Made by a program: the position numbers and the translations under genes. A stretch of DNA of 64,000 nucleotides from Petrimonas sp. (GTDB taxonomy: Bacteria > Bacteroidota > Bacteroidia > Bacteroidales > Dysgonomonadaceae), in assembly GCA_012839475.1 (NCBI GenBank), contig DUNG01000023.1, positions 124,001-188,000 on the forward strand, written 5' to 3'. How positions within the stretch are numbered: the stretch's first letter is position 1; every line of letters starts with the position of its first letter. This document shows, piece by piece, positions 55,813-64,000 of the stretch. The notes below the pieces were generated by a model. That model saw nothing but the letters and a program-made list of their open reading frames with translations, ran no database searches and had not been told where the DNA came from.

Positions 55813-56160
55813 ATGAATGTAAAAAGCATGAAAGAGGCTTTGGGCTACGAGTGTCTCTCCGGTGAGTCATGGCTCGATCGGCCTGTAGAGGGTGCCTACC
55901 AGTCGGATCTTTTGAGCGACGTTATGGGGAAGGCGCAAGCTGGGATGGTGTGGATTACCTCTCAGGTGCATAAGAATATCGTGGCGGTCGCTTCGCTGAA
56001 GGAGTTAAGCGCCATCGTCGCCGTGAACGAGCGGAAGGTGGACCCGGAAGTTATCGAGGCGGCCAACGAGGAGGAGGTGGTGATCCTCGCGTCCGGGAAG
56101 CCGGCTTTCGAAACAGGTGGAGAGTTGTATTGTTGGCTGAGCGAGGCGAAAAACGGTTGA
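55813..56160 (+). CDS. DRTGG-domain-like protein (second of two)
   Basis: 115 aa from the ATG at 55813, preceded by GGAG; an in-frame GTG at 55804 is possible. GAYQSDLLSDVMGKAQAGMVW parallels CSCESAFASDLMSDVLRY of the first DRTGG protein, and EEEVVILASGKPAFETGGELYCWL parallels its C-terminal strand. Soluble, probably cytoplasmic, function unknown. Placed between the degenerate H-cluster protein and the PHP gene, which follows by 10 nt. Confidence 0.7.
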   Translation: MNVKSMKEALGYECLSGESWLDRPVEGAYQSDLLSDVMGKAQAGMVWITSQVHKNIVAVASLKELSAIVAVNERKVDPEVIEAANEEEVVILASGKPAFETGGELYCWLSEAKNG

Positions 56161-56170
56161 ACGAGTAGGC

Positions 56171-56965
56171 ATGAGGGCCGATCTGCATATACACACCTGC
56201 CTTTCACCATGCGGGGATCTGGATATGAGCCCAAGGAACATCGTTCGAATCGCCAAGGAGCGGGGACTGCAAATCATCGCGATTACTGATCACAACAGTA
56301 CCCGGAACGTTCGGACCTGTATGAGCCTGGGAGAACGAGAGGGACTCTACGTGATCCCCGGCTGCGAGGTGAACACGCGAGAGGAGGTACATGTGCTGTG
56401 CTATTTTCCTCACTTGGAGGCTACCGAGGCGTTCCAACGCTACCTGGATGGGAAGATGAGCGATGTGAAAAATGACCCTGATCGGTTCGGCTATCAGGTG
56501 GCCGTGGATGAGAACGACCAGATCGTGTACGAGGAGGAGCGCTCCTTGTTCATGAGTATCAGCGATGAGATAGAGCGGGTCGCCGAGGTGGTATACCGGC
56601 TGGGTGGCATTTTTGTTCCTGCTCATGTGGATCGTCCCGGGAACAGCCTGTTCAGCCAATTGGGGTTTATTCCCCCGGGGTTGAGATACCACGCGCTGGA
56701 GGTGTCAAAAGGCACTACGCCTGCTGGTTTCTTATTAGGTCACCCCGAGCTGAAAGAGGAGCGTTTGATACAGAGTTCCGATGCGCATTACCCGGGGGAC
56801 ATCGCGGTGGCCTATACCCGGTTTGGTATCACGGGGCTAAACTGGCAGGAACTTACCGATGCGTTGTTGAACGCCAGGTACGAAACCTGCAACACCCGGT
56901 TCGGTACGTCCAGGGGAACCGTTGTCCCATCATGGGGAGACCCTGAAAAAGGAGAACGCTTATGA
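56171..56965 (+). CDS. PHP-domain metal-dependent phosphoesterase
   Basis: 264 aa. Metal-ligand motifs of the PHP fold in order: DLHIHTCLSPCGD, AITDHNS, PGCEVNTREEVHVLCYF, PAHVDRP and SSDAHYPGD. Family members hydrolyse phosphoesters such as 3',5'-nucleotides or histidinol phosphate; the actual substrate is unknown. Inside the hydrogenase cassette, its stop overlaps the next ATPase gene by 4 nt (ATGA), so the two are translationally coupled. Confidence 0.83.
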   Translation: MRADLHIHTCLSPCGDLDMSPRNIVRIAKERGLQIIAITDHNSTRNVRTCMSLGEREGLYVIPGCEVNTREEVHVLCYFPHLEATEAFQRYLDGKMSDVKNDPDRFGYQVAVDENDQIVYEEERSLFMSISDEIERVAEVVYRLGGIFVPAHVDRPGNSLFSQLGFIPPGLRYHALEVSKGTTPAGFLLGHPELKEERLIQSSDAHYPGDIAVAYTRFGITGLNWQELTDALLNARYETCNTRFGTSRGTVVPSWGDPEKGERL

Positions 56966-57510
56966 CCGATTTGGCCATGCATATGATGGATATCGCGCAG
57001 AACTCTATACGGGCGGGGGCTCGAACCATCGGGATTGATATAGAAGAGAGGAGTGGCGACTGTACGCTTACGCTTCGGGTGACAGACGACGGTAAAGGGA
57101 TGAGCCGCGAGACCGTGGAAAAGCTGGTTGATCCCTTCTTCACCACCCGTGATACGCGGAGGGTGGGATTGGGAATTCCCTTCCTGAAGATGACCTGCGA
57201 ACAGGCGGGCGGAGGGTTACAGATAATCTCTAAAGAGGGGGAAGGAACGACCATTGAGGCTACGTACCGCACCGATAATATCGACTGCCTGCCGATGGGC
57301 GATGTGCCCGGTTATCTCTCGCTCTTGTTGAAAGCGAATCCGGAGATCGCCTTCCGGTTCATGTACCGGGTGGACGAGGAGGAGTTTGTTTTGGATACCG
57401 AGGAACTGAGGGAGTTGGGAATCGAGTGGGAGGCTGCTGGAATGTTGGCCGTGATAAAGGAGTACATACGAGAAAACATGAATGCGATCGATCATATCGC
57501 GAACGGGTGA
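56962..57510 (+). CDS. GHKL (HATPase_c) ATP-binding protein
   Basis: 182 aa. N-terminal two thirds are a Bergerat-fold ATPase: MMDIAQNSIRAGA (N-box, about 8-20), RVTDDGKGMSRE (G1), DPFFTTRDTRRVGLGIPFL (F-box to G2) and GEGTTIEATY. No dimerisation/histidine domain. The C-terminal roughly 70 residues (VPGYLSLLLKANPEIAFRF, then acidic helices) match no domain I know. Second ATPase of the cassette; larger than the RsbW-like one and closer to histidine-kinase catalytic domains. Partner or substrate unknown. Confidence 0.8.
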   Translation: MTDLAMHMMDIAQNSIRAGARTIGIDIEERSGDCTLTLRVTDDGKGMSRETVEKLVDPFFTTRDTRRVGLGIPFLKMTCEQAGGGLQIISKEGEGTTIEATYRTDNIDCLPMGDVPGYLSLLLKANPEIAFRFMYRVDEEEFVLDTEELRELGIEWEAAGMLAVIKEYIRENMNAIDHIANG

Positions 57511-57596
57511 TCGTGTGTGCATGACAAAAACGATAATCGAGTAGATGATGAACATGAATATAAGATAAACTTTAACTAACTAAATGATTGAATGAT

Positions 57597-57986
57597 ATGG
57601 CTGTGATTAAAACACTGGATGACCTGAAAAAGAGACAGGAGGAGATGAAGTCCCGGGTGAACCTGAGAGACAAGGCGGAAAATCCCGAGTCGTTGGTTCA
57701 AGTGAAAGTGGCGATGGCGACCTGCGGCATCGCTTCGGGGGCCAAAGAGGTAATGGAGTTCTTCGTGACGGAACTTGATAAGAGAAGTATCGACGCGGTG
57801 GTCACGCAAACCGGCTGTATGGGATACTGCTTCGCCGAACCAACGGTGGAGATCACCCTGCCCGGTAAGGAGCCGATAGTCTTTGGGTACGTGGACGCTG
57901 AAAAAGCGGATGAGATTATCGAGCGGTACATAAAAGAGGGAGAATTGGTGGATGGTATCATCCCGCAAAATTACAATACCATTTAA
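57597..57986 (+). CDS. Thioredoxin-like [2Fe-2S] ferredoxin (NuoE C-domain type)
   Basis: 129 aa from the ATG at 57597. Thioredoxin-like ferredoxin fold with four cysteine-region residues as in NuoE C-domains: ATCGIASGA (Cys about 43) and TQTGCMGYCFAEP, which supply three clear cysteines; the second of the first pair is replaced by Ala/Ser in the usual spacing, so cluster binding is uncertain. A small extra protein that commonly precedes HydB in NADH-linked [FeFe] hydrogenase operons. It lies 10 nt before hydB and probably relays electrons in, or helps assemble, the complex. Confidence 0.8.
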   Translation: MAVIKTLDDLKKRQEEMKSRVNLRDKAENPESLVQVKVAMATCGIASGAKEVMEFFVTELDKRSIDAVVTQTGCMGYCFAEPTVEITLPGKEPIVFGYVDAEKADEIIERYIKEGELVDGIIPQNYNTI

Positions 57987-57996
57987 ACAACGATCT

Positions 57997-59826
57997 ATGA
58001 GTCATTACAAAATGCATTTGCTGGTGTGCGCCGGCACCGGCTGTCACGCCTCAGAGAGCGACCTGGTTTACGAGATGCTACATGACGAGGTGGAGCGAAA
58101 AGGGTTGAACGACGACGTGCAGGTTATCCGCACGGGTTGCTTTGGCTTTTGCGAGAAGGGACCCATCGTGAAGGTGCTACCGGATAACACCTTCTATACC
58201 CAGGTGAAACCGGATGATGCCCGAGAGATCATCGACGAGCACGTGATCAAGGGACGAGAGGTGGAGCGGCTGCTCTACCTGGATCCCGAGACGAACGAGC
58301 ACGTGATTGACTCGAAGCATATGGGATTCTACAAAAAGCAGTTGCGGGTAGCCTTGCGCAATTGTGGTACTATCGACCCGGAGAACATCGACGAGTCGAT
58401 TGCCCGAGACGCTTACATGGCACTGGGTAAGGTAATCACCGAAATGACCCCGCAAGAGGCTATCGACCTGATTAAGCGGTCCGGCTTACGAGGTCGTGGT
58501 GGTGCTGGGTTCCCTACCGGTCTCAAGTGGGAAATCACGAGCAAGAACCAGAGCGATCGGAAATTCGTGGTCTGTAACGCCGACGAGGGGGATCCCGGTG
58601 CGTTTATGGACCGTTCCATCTTGGAGGGCGACCCGCACTCCGTCCTTGAGGCGATGGCAATTTGCGGGTACTGCATCGGGGCATCCGAAGGGTTAATTTA
58701 TATTCGCGCGGAGTATCCACTAGCCATCCGGAGACTGAAGATAGCCATCTCTCAGGCAAGGTCGTATGGACTGCTGGGAGATAATATATTAGGGAGCGAC
58801 TTTAGCTTCGACATCAAGTTGCGCTACGGGGCCGGTGCCTTCGTGTGTGGTGAGGAGACCGCGCTGATCAATTCCATGGAGGGACATCGGGGTGAACCTA
58901 CCAACAAGCCCCCCTTCCCGGCAGAAAAAGGGTACCTGGGGAAACCCACCTGCGTGAACAACGTGGAGACCTTCGCCAATGTCCCGGTAATCGTGTTGAA
59001 AGGGGCGGAATGGTTCTCCTCCATCGGCACCGAGAAGTCGAAAGGAACCAAAGTTTTCGCCCTCGCGGGGAAGATCAACAACGTCGGCCTCATAGAGGTA
59101 CCGATGGGTATCACGCTCCGGGAGATCATTTACGAGATTGGTGGCGGTGTGAAAGGGGGCAAAAAGTTTAAAGCCGTCCAGACGGGGGGACCATCGGGAG
59201 GTTGTCTTACCGAGAAGCACCTCGATACACCGATCGACTACGAGAGCCTTATGGCAGCAGGGTCGATGATGGGTTCGGGGGGCATGATCGTGCTCGACGA
59301 GGACGACTGCATGGTATCGGTTGCCAAGTTTTACCTCGACTTTATTGTTGAGGAGTCCTGCGGGAGGTGCGCACCCTGTCGTATTGGAAGCAAGCGGCTG
59401 TATGAGACCCTGGACCGAATCACCGTGGGCAAGGGGGAGCAGGAGGATATCGAGATACTGAAAAATTTGGGGTCGGTCATTAGAGACACGGCACTATGTG
59501 GTTTGGGACAAACTGCCCCGAACCCGGTGATCTCTACGCTCGATAACTTCATGGAGGAGTACGTGGAACACGTGCACGAGAAGAAGTGTCGTTCTGGACA
59601 GTGCAGAGACCTGCTTTATTACGTGATTTCGGAAGAGAATTGTACAGGTTGCATGGCGTGTACGAGGGTCTGCCCCACCCATGCCATAAGTGGTGAACGG
59701 AGGCAACCCCACGTGATTAACCAAGAGGTCTGTATCAAGTGCGGCGCATGTATGGAAAAGTGTCAGTTCGATGCCATTAGCCTGATGAAGGACTATCCGA
59801 GAGAAGTTCAATTAACCACGAAATAA
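57997..59826 (+). CDS. hydB: Bifurcating-type [FeFe] hydrogenase subunit HydB (NuoF-like)
   Basis: 609 aa from the ATG at 57997, where MSHYKMHLLVCAGTGCHAS starts the ferredoxin domain. Thioredoxin-like [2Fe-2S] domain about 1-95 (CAGTGC, TGCFGFC). NuoF FMN/NADH domain about 110-500 with GRGGAGFPTG (166-175), NADEGDPGAFMDR, YGAGAFVCGEETAL, and a [4Fe-4S] motif CGRCAPCRIG plus distal Cys. Two C-terminal [4Fe-4S] motifs (CTGCMACTRVCP, CIKCGACMEKC). The flavin site exchanges electrons between NADH and ferredoxin in HydABC complexes. Bifurcation as opposed to simple NADH linkage is inferred from the subunit set. Confidence 0.94.
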   Translation: MSHYKMHLLVCAGTGCHASESDLVYEMLHDEVERKGLNDDVQVIRTGCFGFCEKGPIVKVLPDNTFYTQVKPDDAREIIDEHVIKGREVERLLYLDPETNEHVIDSKHMGFYKKQLRVALRNCGTIDPENIDESIARDAYMALGKVITEMTPQEAIDLIKRSGLRGRGGAGFPTGLKWEITSKNQSDRKFVVCNADEGDPGAFMDRSILEGDPHSVLEAMAICGYCIGASEGLIYIRAEYPLAIRRLKIAISQARSYGLLGDNILGSDFSFDIKLRYGAGAFVCGEETALINSMEGHRGEPTNKPPFPAEKGYLGKPTCVNNVETFANVPVIVLKGAEWFSSIGTEKSKGTKVFALAGKINNVGLIEVPMGITLREIIYEIGGGVKGGKKFKAVQTGGPSGGCLTEKHLDTPIDYESLMAAGSMMGSGGMIVLDEDDCMVSVAKFYLDFIVEESCGRCAPCRIGSKRLYETLDRITVGKGEQEDIEILKNLGSVIRDTALCGLGQTAPNPVISTLDNFMEEYVEHVHEKKCRSGQCRDLLYYVISEENCTGCMACTRVCPTHAISGERRQPHVINQEVCIKCGACMEKCQFDAISLMKDYPREVQLTTK

Positions 59827-59838
59827 TGAATTAACAGT

Positions 59839-61611
59839 ATGATAGAACTAACGATAGATAAAAAGAAGGTGCGGGTGGAGAAAGGAACTACCATCCTTAA
59901 GGCGGCCCGGCAAGCGGGCATAGAGATACCCACCCTGTGTCATTACGAGTTGTGCGACATGGGCATTGAGAATAAACCGGGCGGGTGCCGAATCTGCGTG
60001 GTGGAGGTAGAGGGGCGACGTAACCTTGCTCCCTCATGCATCACCGAGGCGCAAGACGGTATGGTGATCCACACGCATAGCATACGGGTGCTTAATGCGC
60101 GGACAACGGTATTGAAGCTCATCATTTCTGATCACCCGTTTGATTGCTTAGTGTGCCCCAAGTCGGGTCATTGCGAACTGCAAGACCTGGCTGTGCAGTT
60201 CGGCATCCGTAGCCAGCCCTACGTTGGGGAACAGTCGAAGTACCGAAATGATACCTCCCCATCCATTATCCGCGATGTGGACAAGTGCATCATGTGCCGC
60301 CGTTGCGAAATGATGTGCAACGAGGTACAGACCGTGGGTGCGTTGTCTGCCGTGAACCGCGGGTTCATGTCAGTGGTGGCCCCCGCGTTCGAGATGAACC
60401 TGGAAGACTCTCCCTGTACCTACTGTGGGCAGTGCGTGTCGGTCTGCCCCACGGGTGCACTTACCGAGAAGGACCATACCAACGAGATTATACGTGCACT
60501 GAGTGATCCATCGAAAACGGTGATCGTTCAAACGGCTCCCGCTGTACGTGCCGCATTGGGAGAGGAATTCGGTATGCCTGCCGGAACGCTTGTCACTGGC
60601 AAAATGGTTTCCGCACTCCGGGAGCTGGGCTTCGATTACGTGTTCGATACCGATTTCAGTGCAGACTTAACGATCATGGAGGAGGGGACCGAACTGTTGC
60701 AGCGTGTAAGTGGTTTCTTGAAAGGTGATACCAACGTGCGATTGCCTATCCTTACCTCTTGCTGTCCCGGTTGGGTCAACTTCTTTGAACATAACTACCC
60801 TGACCTACTAGATGTGCCCTCTACGGCGAAGTCACCCCAGCAGATGTTCGGGGCCATCGCCAAGACCTATTTCGCGGAGAAGATCGGGGTGAAACGGAAA
60901 GACATGATCGTGGTCTCCGTTATGCCCTGCCTGGGTAAGAAGTACGAGTGCCAGCGCGACGAGTTCAAGGTGGATGGCAACCCTGATGTTGATTACTCGA
61001 TCTCTACCCGCGAGTTAGCAGCCTTTATCAAACAGGCGAATATCGACTTCCTGAACCTCCCGGACGGCGACTTCGATGACCCGCTGGGCGAGTCGACAGG
61101 TGCTGCCGTCATCTTCGGCAACACTGGAGGAGTTATCGAGGCAGCGTGCCGCACAGCCTACGAGCTCTATACCGGGAAGAAATTAGAGAAGGTGGACTTC
61201 CATGAGTTGCGTGGGATGGAAGGTATCCGTTCGGCCACGGTAGACTTTAACGGGGTTGAACTGAATATCGGGATTGCACACGGGCTGGGGAATGCCCGCA
61301 AGCTGCTGGACGAGGTGAAGGAAGGGAAGTCGAAGTTCCACGCGATCGAGGTGATGGCGTGCCCCGGTGGATGCATCGGTGGTGGTGGACAGCCCTTTAA
61401 CCACGGTGATAGCGAGATCCTCGAGAAGCGCGCCGCGGCTCTTTACATGGCAGACCATGAGATGCCAATCCGCAAGTCGCACGAGAACCCTTCTATCATC
61501 AAGCTGTACGAGGAGTTCTTGGGCGAACCGGGGAGCGAGCTTGCTCACAAGCTGTTGCACACGGAGTACTTCCCGAAGAGCAACGAGGTGACCATCCATC
61601 TACAAGGATGA
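59839..61611 (+). CDS. hydA: [FeFe] hydrogenase catalytic subunit HydA
   Basis: 590 aa. N-terminal [2Fe-2S] (C34, C50, C53, C67 region), His-ligated [4Fe-4S] (H99, C103, C106, C112), two [4Fe-4S] ferredoxin motifs (C150-C160; C193-C203). H-cluster loops are complete: L1 TSCCPGW (C308, C309), L2 MPCLGKKYE (C364, E370), L3 MACPGGCIGGGGQP (C508, C512). A C-terminal small-subunit-like region follows (about 525-590). All proton-transfer residues absent from the protein at 54398 are present here, so this is the active enzyme. It makes or oxidises H2 in the cytoplasm with HydB and HydC. Confidence 0.97.
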   Translation: MIELTIDKKKVRVEKGTTILKAARQAGIEIPTLCHYELCDMGIENKPGGCRICVVEVEGRRNLAPSCITEAQDGMVIHTHSIRVLNARTTVLKLIISDHPFDCLVCPKSGHCELQDLAVQFGIRSQPYVGEQSKYRNDTSPSIIRDVDKCIMCRRCEMMCNEVQTVGALSAVNRGFMSVVAPAFEMNLEDSPCTYCGQCVSVCPTGALTEKDHTNEIIRALSDPSKTVIVQTAPAVRAALGEEFGMPAGTLVTGKMVSALRELGFDYVFDTDFSADLTIMEEGTELLQRVSGFLKGDTNVRLPILTSCCPGWVNFFEHNYPDLLDVPSTAKSPQQMFGAIAKTYFAEKIGVKRKDMIVVSVMPCLGKKYECQRDEFKVDGNPDVDYSISTRELAAFIKQANIDFLNLPDGDFDDPLGESTGAAVIFGNTGGVIEAACRTAYELYTGKKLEKVDFHELRGMEGIRSATVDFNGVELNIGIAHGLGNARKLLDEVKEGKSKFHAIEVMACPGGCIGGGGQPFNHGDSEILEKRAAALYMADHEMPIRKSHENPSIIKLYEEFLGEPGSELAHKLLHTEYFPKSNEVTIHLQG

Positions 61612-61637
61612 TTGTTGAATCATGAAATTGAAACCAT

Positions 61638-62207
61638 ATGAGTAAAAAAATAACCATATCACCCGAGGCCTTCGAATATATGGAAAAGGTGACCGGCACC
61701 GATGGCGTGGAGGTAAGGGTAAACTTGCCGAAAAAGATCATAGAGCAGATCAACGAGATATGCGACTCGTTCGACAACGATCCGGGAGAGTTAATCAACG
61801 TGCTGCATGAAGCGCAAAACCAGTTCGGCTACCTCTCGGCAGAGGTGCAGGACGTGGTGGCTCATAACCTGCATATACCAGTAGCGCAGGTGTACGGGGT
61901 GGTGACCTTCTACTCCTACTTTTCGATGATTCCCAAGGGGGAATACCCCATCTCCATCTGCATGGGGACAGCCTGTTACGTGCGTGGTGCCGAGAGGGTA
62001 CTCGAGGAGTTTACAAAGGAGTTGGGCATCAAGGTGGGAGAGACCACGCCCGACGGACGCTTTTCGATTAACTGCTTGCGCTGCGTGGGGGCCTGCGGGT
62101 TAGCCCCCGTGGTGCTGGTGGGCGAAAAAGTGTACGGACGCGTTTCGCCAGATGGGGTAAAGCAGATTATTGATGAGTACAAAAAGGCGGATGGTGGAAG
62201 CTGTTAA
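61638..62207 (+). CDS. hydC: [FeFe] hydrogenase subunit HydC (NuoE-like)
   Basis: 189 aa. The N-terminal helical domain (ICDSFDNDPGELINVLHEAQNQFGYLS) is followed by a thioredoxin-like [2Fe-2S] domain with CMGTACYVRGA (two Cys five apart) and NCLRCVGACGLAP (two Cys), the standard NuoE set. Carries electrons between HydB and HydA. Last gene of the plus-strand operon, 26 nt after hydA, facing hydE on the other strand. Confidence 0.95.
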   Translation: MSKKITISPEAFEYMEKVTGTDGVEVRVNLPKKIIEQINEICDSFDNDPGELINVLHEAQNQFGYLSAEVQDVVAHNLHIPVAQVYGVVTFYSYFSMIPKGEYPISICMGTACYVRGAERVLEEFTKELGIKVGETTPDGRFSINCLRCVGACGLAPVVLVGEKVYGRVSPDGVKQIIDEYKKADGGSC

Positions 62208-62228
62208 AATGTTTCTATGCACTTTAAC

Positions 62229-62250
62229 CTGCCTTTCCGGCAGCCTTTTA
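62229..62250 (+). terminator. Weak terminator after hydC
   Basis: CTGCC (62229-62233), TTTCC loop, GGCAG (62239-62243), then CCTTTTA. A short stem, 22 nt after the stop, between convergent genes. Confidence 0.5.
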
Positions 62251-62280
62251 AGTTGTTTCAGCACATGTTTTTTCAGCAGG

Positions 62281-63372
62281 TTAAATCCGGGTGTTCGCTC
62301 CTGCTTGAATTCTCTTTTCATACCGGGCAGAGTTTCCCTGTTGAAAATAAGCGATAACGTGATTCAGACCACGTAGCCGCCGTTCTAGTGATTTAAGTTC
62401 CCCTTCCCCATCGTCATTGGCGATGGGGAGGGGTTTGTTTTCATATAGCAGGTATTCGGGTCGGTAGCTGGTAGGCGTGATGTTGGGCATAACCACGTTG
62501 GCGCCTATCGTGATGGCTTTTTCCCGTGCGTTGCTGTCAATCGCCTCCAGTGCGGTGGTCGCTGCTATATTGATGTCCTTCATCAGGAGGCGCAGCAGGG
62601 CTACCATCTTCCAGCTCAGTTGCAGCCGATCCTCAAGGGAGAGTAGCTTTTCCCTGTGGGCGTAGAGCGGGGTATCTGGGTGCTCGATGTAGGGCCCCAT
62701 ACCGCACATATCGATATCGATCCGTTTCATGAAGAGGAGATCGTCTGCCAGCTGATCGATCGTCTGGAAGGGGAGGCCGATCATTACCCCGGTTCCCACC
62801 TGGTATCCTGTTTCCCGCAACGCTTCCAGTGCCTTCAGCCGTTCATGATAGGTGTGGGCGTTATCATTGGGATGCAGCTTTCGGTACAGCGCTTCCGAGG
62901 AGGTCTCCACGCGAAGAAGGTAACGATCTGCACCGCTCTCGAACCAGCGTCGGTAGGTCTCTTTTCGCTGCTCTCCACAGGAAAGGGTGATGCCGAGTGC
63001 CCCGTTAGTAGCCTGCTTCGCCTCCCTCACGATGCGGTCGATCCATGCGATAAATTCCGGTGAGTTCCATTCGCCCGACTGGATGGTGACTGACCCGTAC
63101 CCCCCCTCGTAGGCCCTCATCACGGCTTCCATCGTTTCTTCGTGGCTTAGCATGTAGCGGTGCAGTGAGCGGTTCGAACGACGGATGCCGCAGTAGAAGC
63201 AATCTTTCTGGCAGCGGTTGGATAGCTCGATCAATCCCCGTAAGTATACTTTGTTTCCCACGTGCTGCTTTTTGACGAGGGCAGCGCGCTCAAACAGCCT
63301 CTGCTCCTCCTCTCCTTTGGTTGACAGGAGCGAGATAAGATTCTCCTTTGACAGTTTTTCCTTCATCGTCAT
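62281..63372 (-). CDS. hydE: [FeFe] hydrogenase maturase HydE (radical SAM)
   Basis: 363 aa. Radical-SAM cluster motif at C54, C58, C61 (CQKDCFYCGIRRSN), followed by SVTIQSGEWNSPEF and a BATS-like C-terminal region (NIAATTALEAIDS, GANVVMPNITPT). With HydG and HydF it builds the diiron subcluster of the H-cluster. GSGEWNSPEF-type and PNITPT segments distinguish it from biotin synthase. The start is an ATG at 63372 or 63366. Transcribed in the same direction as, and 176 nt after, hydF; hydG is not in this window. Confidence 0.94.
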   Translation of the reverse strand: MTMKEKLSKENLISLLSTKGEEEQRLFERAALVKKQHVGNKVYLRGLIELSNRCQKDCFYCGIRRSNRSLHRYMLSHEETMEAVMRAYEGGYGSVTIQSGEWNSPEFIAWIDRIVREAKQATNGALGITLSCGEQRKETYRRWFESGADRYLLRVETSSEALYRKLHPNDNAHTYHERLKALEALRETGYQVGTGVMIGLPFQTIDQLADDLLFMKRIDIDMCGMGPYIEHPDTPLYAHREKLLSLEDRLQLSWKMVALLRLLMKDINIAATTALEAIDSNAREKAITIGANVVMPNITPTSYRPEYLLYENKPLPIANDDGEGELKSLERRLRGLNHVIAYFQQGNSARYEKRIQAGANTRI

Positions 63373-63548
63373 TTGGTTTGTTCCATGGGGCGTTTACGGC
63401 GTATGAGGCAGTTTTACCTTGTTGGTGTTATCCTTGCTCCCGTTCTCGATGGGATACTTTTCTTATAGGTCGTTTCATCTGGGACACCGGGATGCGAGGC
63501 GTGTCCAACGGTTTCCTGTTCTTCTTCAGATGGGTGTTTAGGCTGGAG

Positions 63549-64000
63549 TCAAAAATCCGGAAAAAGTTGCGGCTCAATGCTTTTTTTATTGAATACCCGT
63601 GTTGCCCTGTTGAAGATGCCGTGCAGGTAGGCCAGTGCCATCCCGTAGTTGGTGACCGGGACACCTGCTTCGATAAAGGGGCGGAGTCGGTTTTGCAGCT
63701 GCTTGCGGGTAATCATACAGCCACCGCACTGAATCACGAGTGCAAACTCGCGGGGGTCAGCAGGCAGCTCGGTGAGGCCTGATACAACGGTAAAACGTAA
63801 TTTCTTACCTGTAACCTTTTGAAGCAGAGCCGGTATCTTTACCCTCCCTATATCGTCGCAACTAACCTGGTGGGTGCAGCTCTCCAGTATCAGCACGTGG
63901 TCGCCCTCTTCCAGTTGAGAGATACTCGGCGTCCCCGCCAGGTAAGCTTCGAAATCGCCCTTGAGACGGGCAAATAGGATGCTGAAGCTGGTCAGCGGGA
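63549..64000 (-). CDS. hydF: [FeFe] hydrogenase maturation GTPase HydF, C-terminal part
   Basis: The minus-strand frame runs open to the right edge, so only about the last 150 residues are visible. It contains the HydF C-terminal cluster-binding block: LILESCTHQVSCDDIGRVK and VIQCGGCMI, which supply the CxHx and CGGC ligands of its [4Fe-4S] scaffold, then AGVPVTNYGMALAYLHGI. HydF is the scaffold that carries the assembled diiron cluster to HydA. The GTPase domain lies outside the window. Ends 176 nt before hydE. Confidence 0.92.
   Translation of the reverse strand, partial: PLTSFSILFARLKGDFEAYLAGTPSISQLEEGDHVLILESCTHQVSCDDIGRVKIPALLQKVTGKKLRFTVVSGLTELPADPREFALVIQCGGCMITRKQLQNRLRPFIEAGVPVTNYGMALAYLHGIFNRATRVFNKKSIEPQLFPDF

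Noticed and set aside
63428-63664. Minus-strand frame between hydF and hydE as a possible extra maturation gene
   Set aside because: It overlaps the end of hydF in another frame and its translation is low-complexity basic sequence with no resemblance to HydG or a ligand synthase.

Overview
The window looks like chromosome from an anaerobic, fermentative member of the Bacteroidota (order Bacteroidales). Lineage evidence: many promoters have the Bacteroidota form (TTTG-like box, about 20 nt, then TAnnTTTG). There is a Mfa1/FimB-type lipoprotein fimbria locus, a sphingolipid-making serine palmitoyltransferase, a DUF4494 protein and a sialic-acid operon of the Bacteroides type. The metabolism (B12-dependent glutamate mutase, methylaspartate ammonia-lyase, trimeric [FeFe] hydrogenase) resembles amino-acid fermenters of the Dysgonomonadaceae/Porphyromonadaceae kind; that family-level placement is inference.

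Layout. 1-4.7 kb (minus): glutamate fermentation, transcribed mutS-mutL-mutE, then methylaspartate ammonia-lyase, which runs off the left edge behind its own unusual leader. 4.8-6.8 kb: tRNA-Leu, a cold-shock-domain protein, and a lipoprotein with a PepSY-type membrane protein. 7-15.6 kb (plus): class I fumarase, a secreted GH2 glycosidase, a 23S rRNA m5U methyltransferase, serine palmitoyltransferase and IMP dehydrogenase. 15.6-19 kb: an exported isoaspartyl methyltransferase homologue and a fused murein-peptide hydrolase/dipeptide epimerase. 19-26.3 kb (minus): a four-gene fimbria operon. 26.7-36.3 kb: TonB receptor, DUF554 protein, N-terminal-nucleophile hydrolase, then DUF4494, a PLP-binding protein, OxyR, an HD protein and GrpE-DnaJ. 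36.3-43.9 kb (minus): sialic-acid/amino-sugar operon, with a wrecked SGNH-hydrolase pseudogene just upstream. 44-53.2 kb (minus): lysS-gpsA-pgi-HAD-nadE, followed by a sugar kinase fused to a RapZ domain and a MurU-like nucleotidyltransferase. 53.5-62.2 kb (plus): a hydrogenase locus, first a regulatory-looking cassette (two DRTGG-type proteins, two GHKL ATPases, a PHP protein and a degenerate H-cluster protein), then the bifurcating-type hydrogenase (thioredoxin-like ferredoxin, HydB, HydA, HydC). 62.3-64 kb (minus): maturases HydE and HydF (partial).

How it fits together. Glutamate is rearranged to 3-methylaspartate (MutS/MutE, kept active by MutL) and deaminated to mesaconate plus ammonia. 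Reducing equivalents can leave as H2 through HydABC, whose H-cluster needs HydE/HydF. The two ends of this economy, the ammonia-lyase gene at the left and the hydrogenase cassette at the right, lie 52 kb apart on opposite strands. Each is preceded at the same distance by a near-identical leader of about 84 nt containing an imperfect 28-nt palindrome. I read this as a candidate shared regulatory element coupling glutamate deamination to hydrogen metabolism; it is the most interesting signal in the window.

Other notable points: NAD+ synthetase has Gly where the glutaminase nucleophile Cys should be, so it is probably ammonia-dependent, which is plausible in an ammonia-producing cell. Two fusions combine steps of cell-wall or amino-sugar salvage. 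The H-cluster-like protein in the regulatory cassette keeps the cluster ligands but lacks proton-transfer residues, as expected for a sensor rather than a catalyst.
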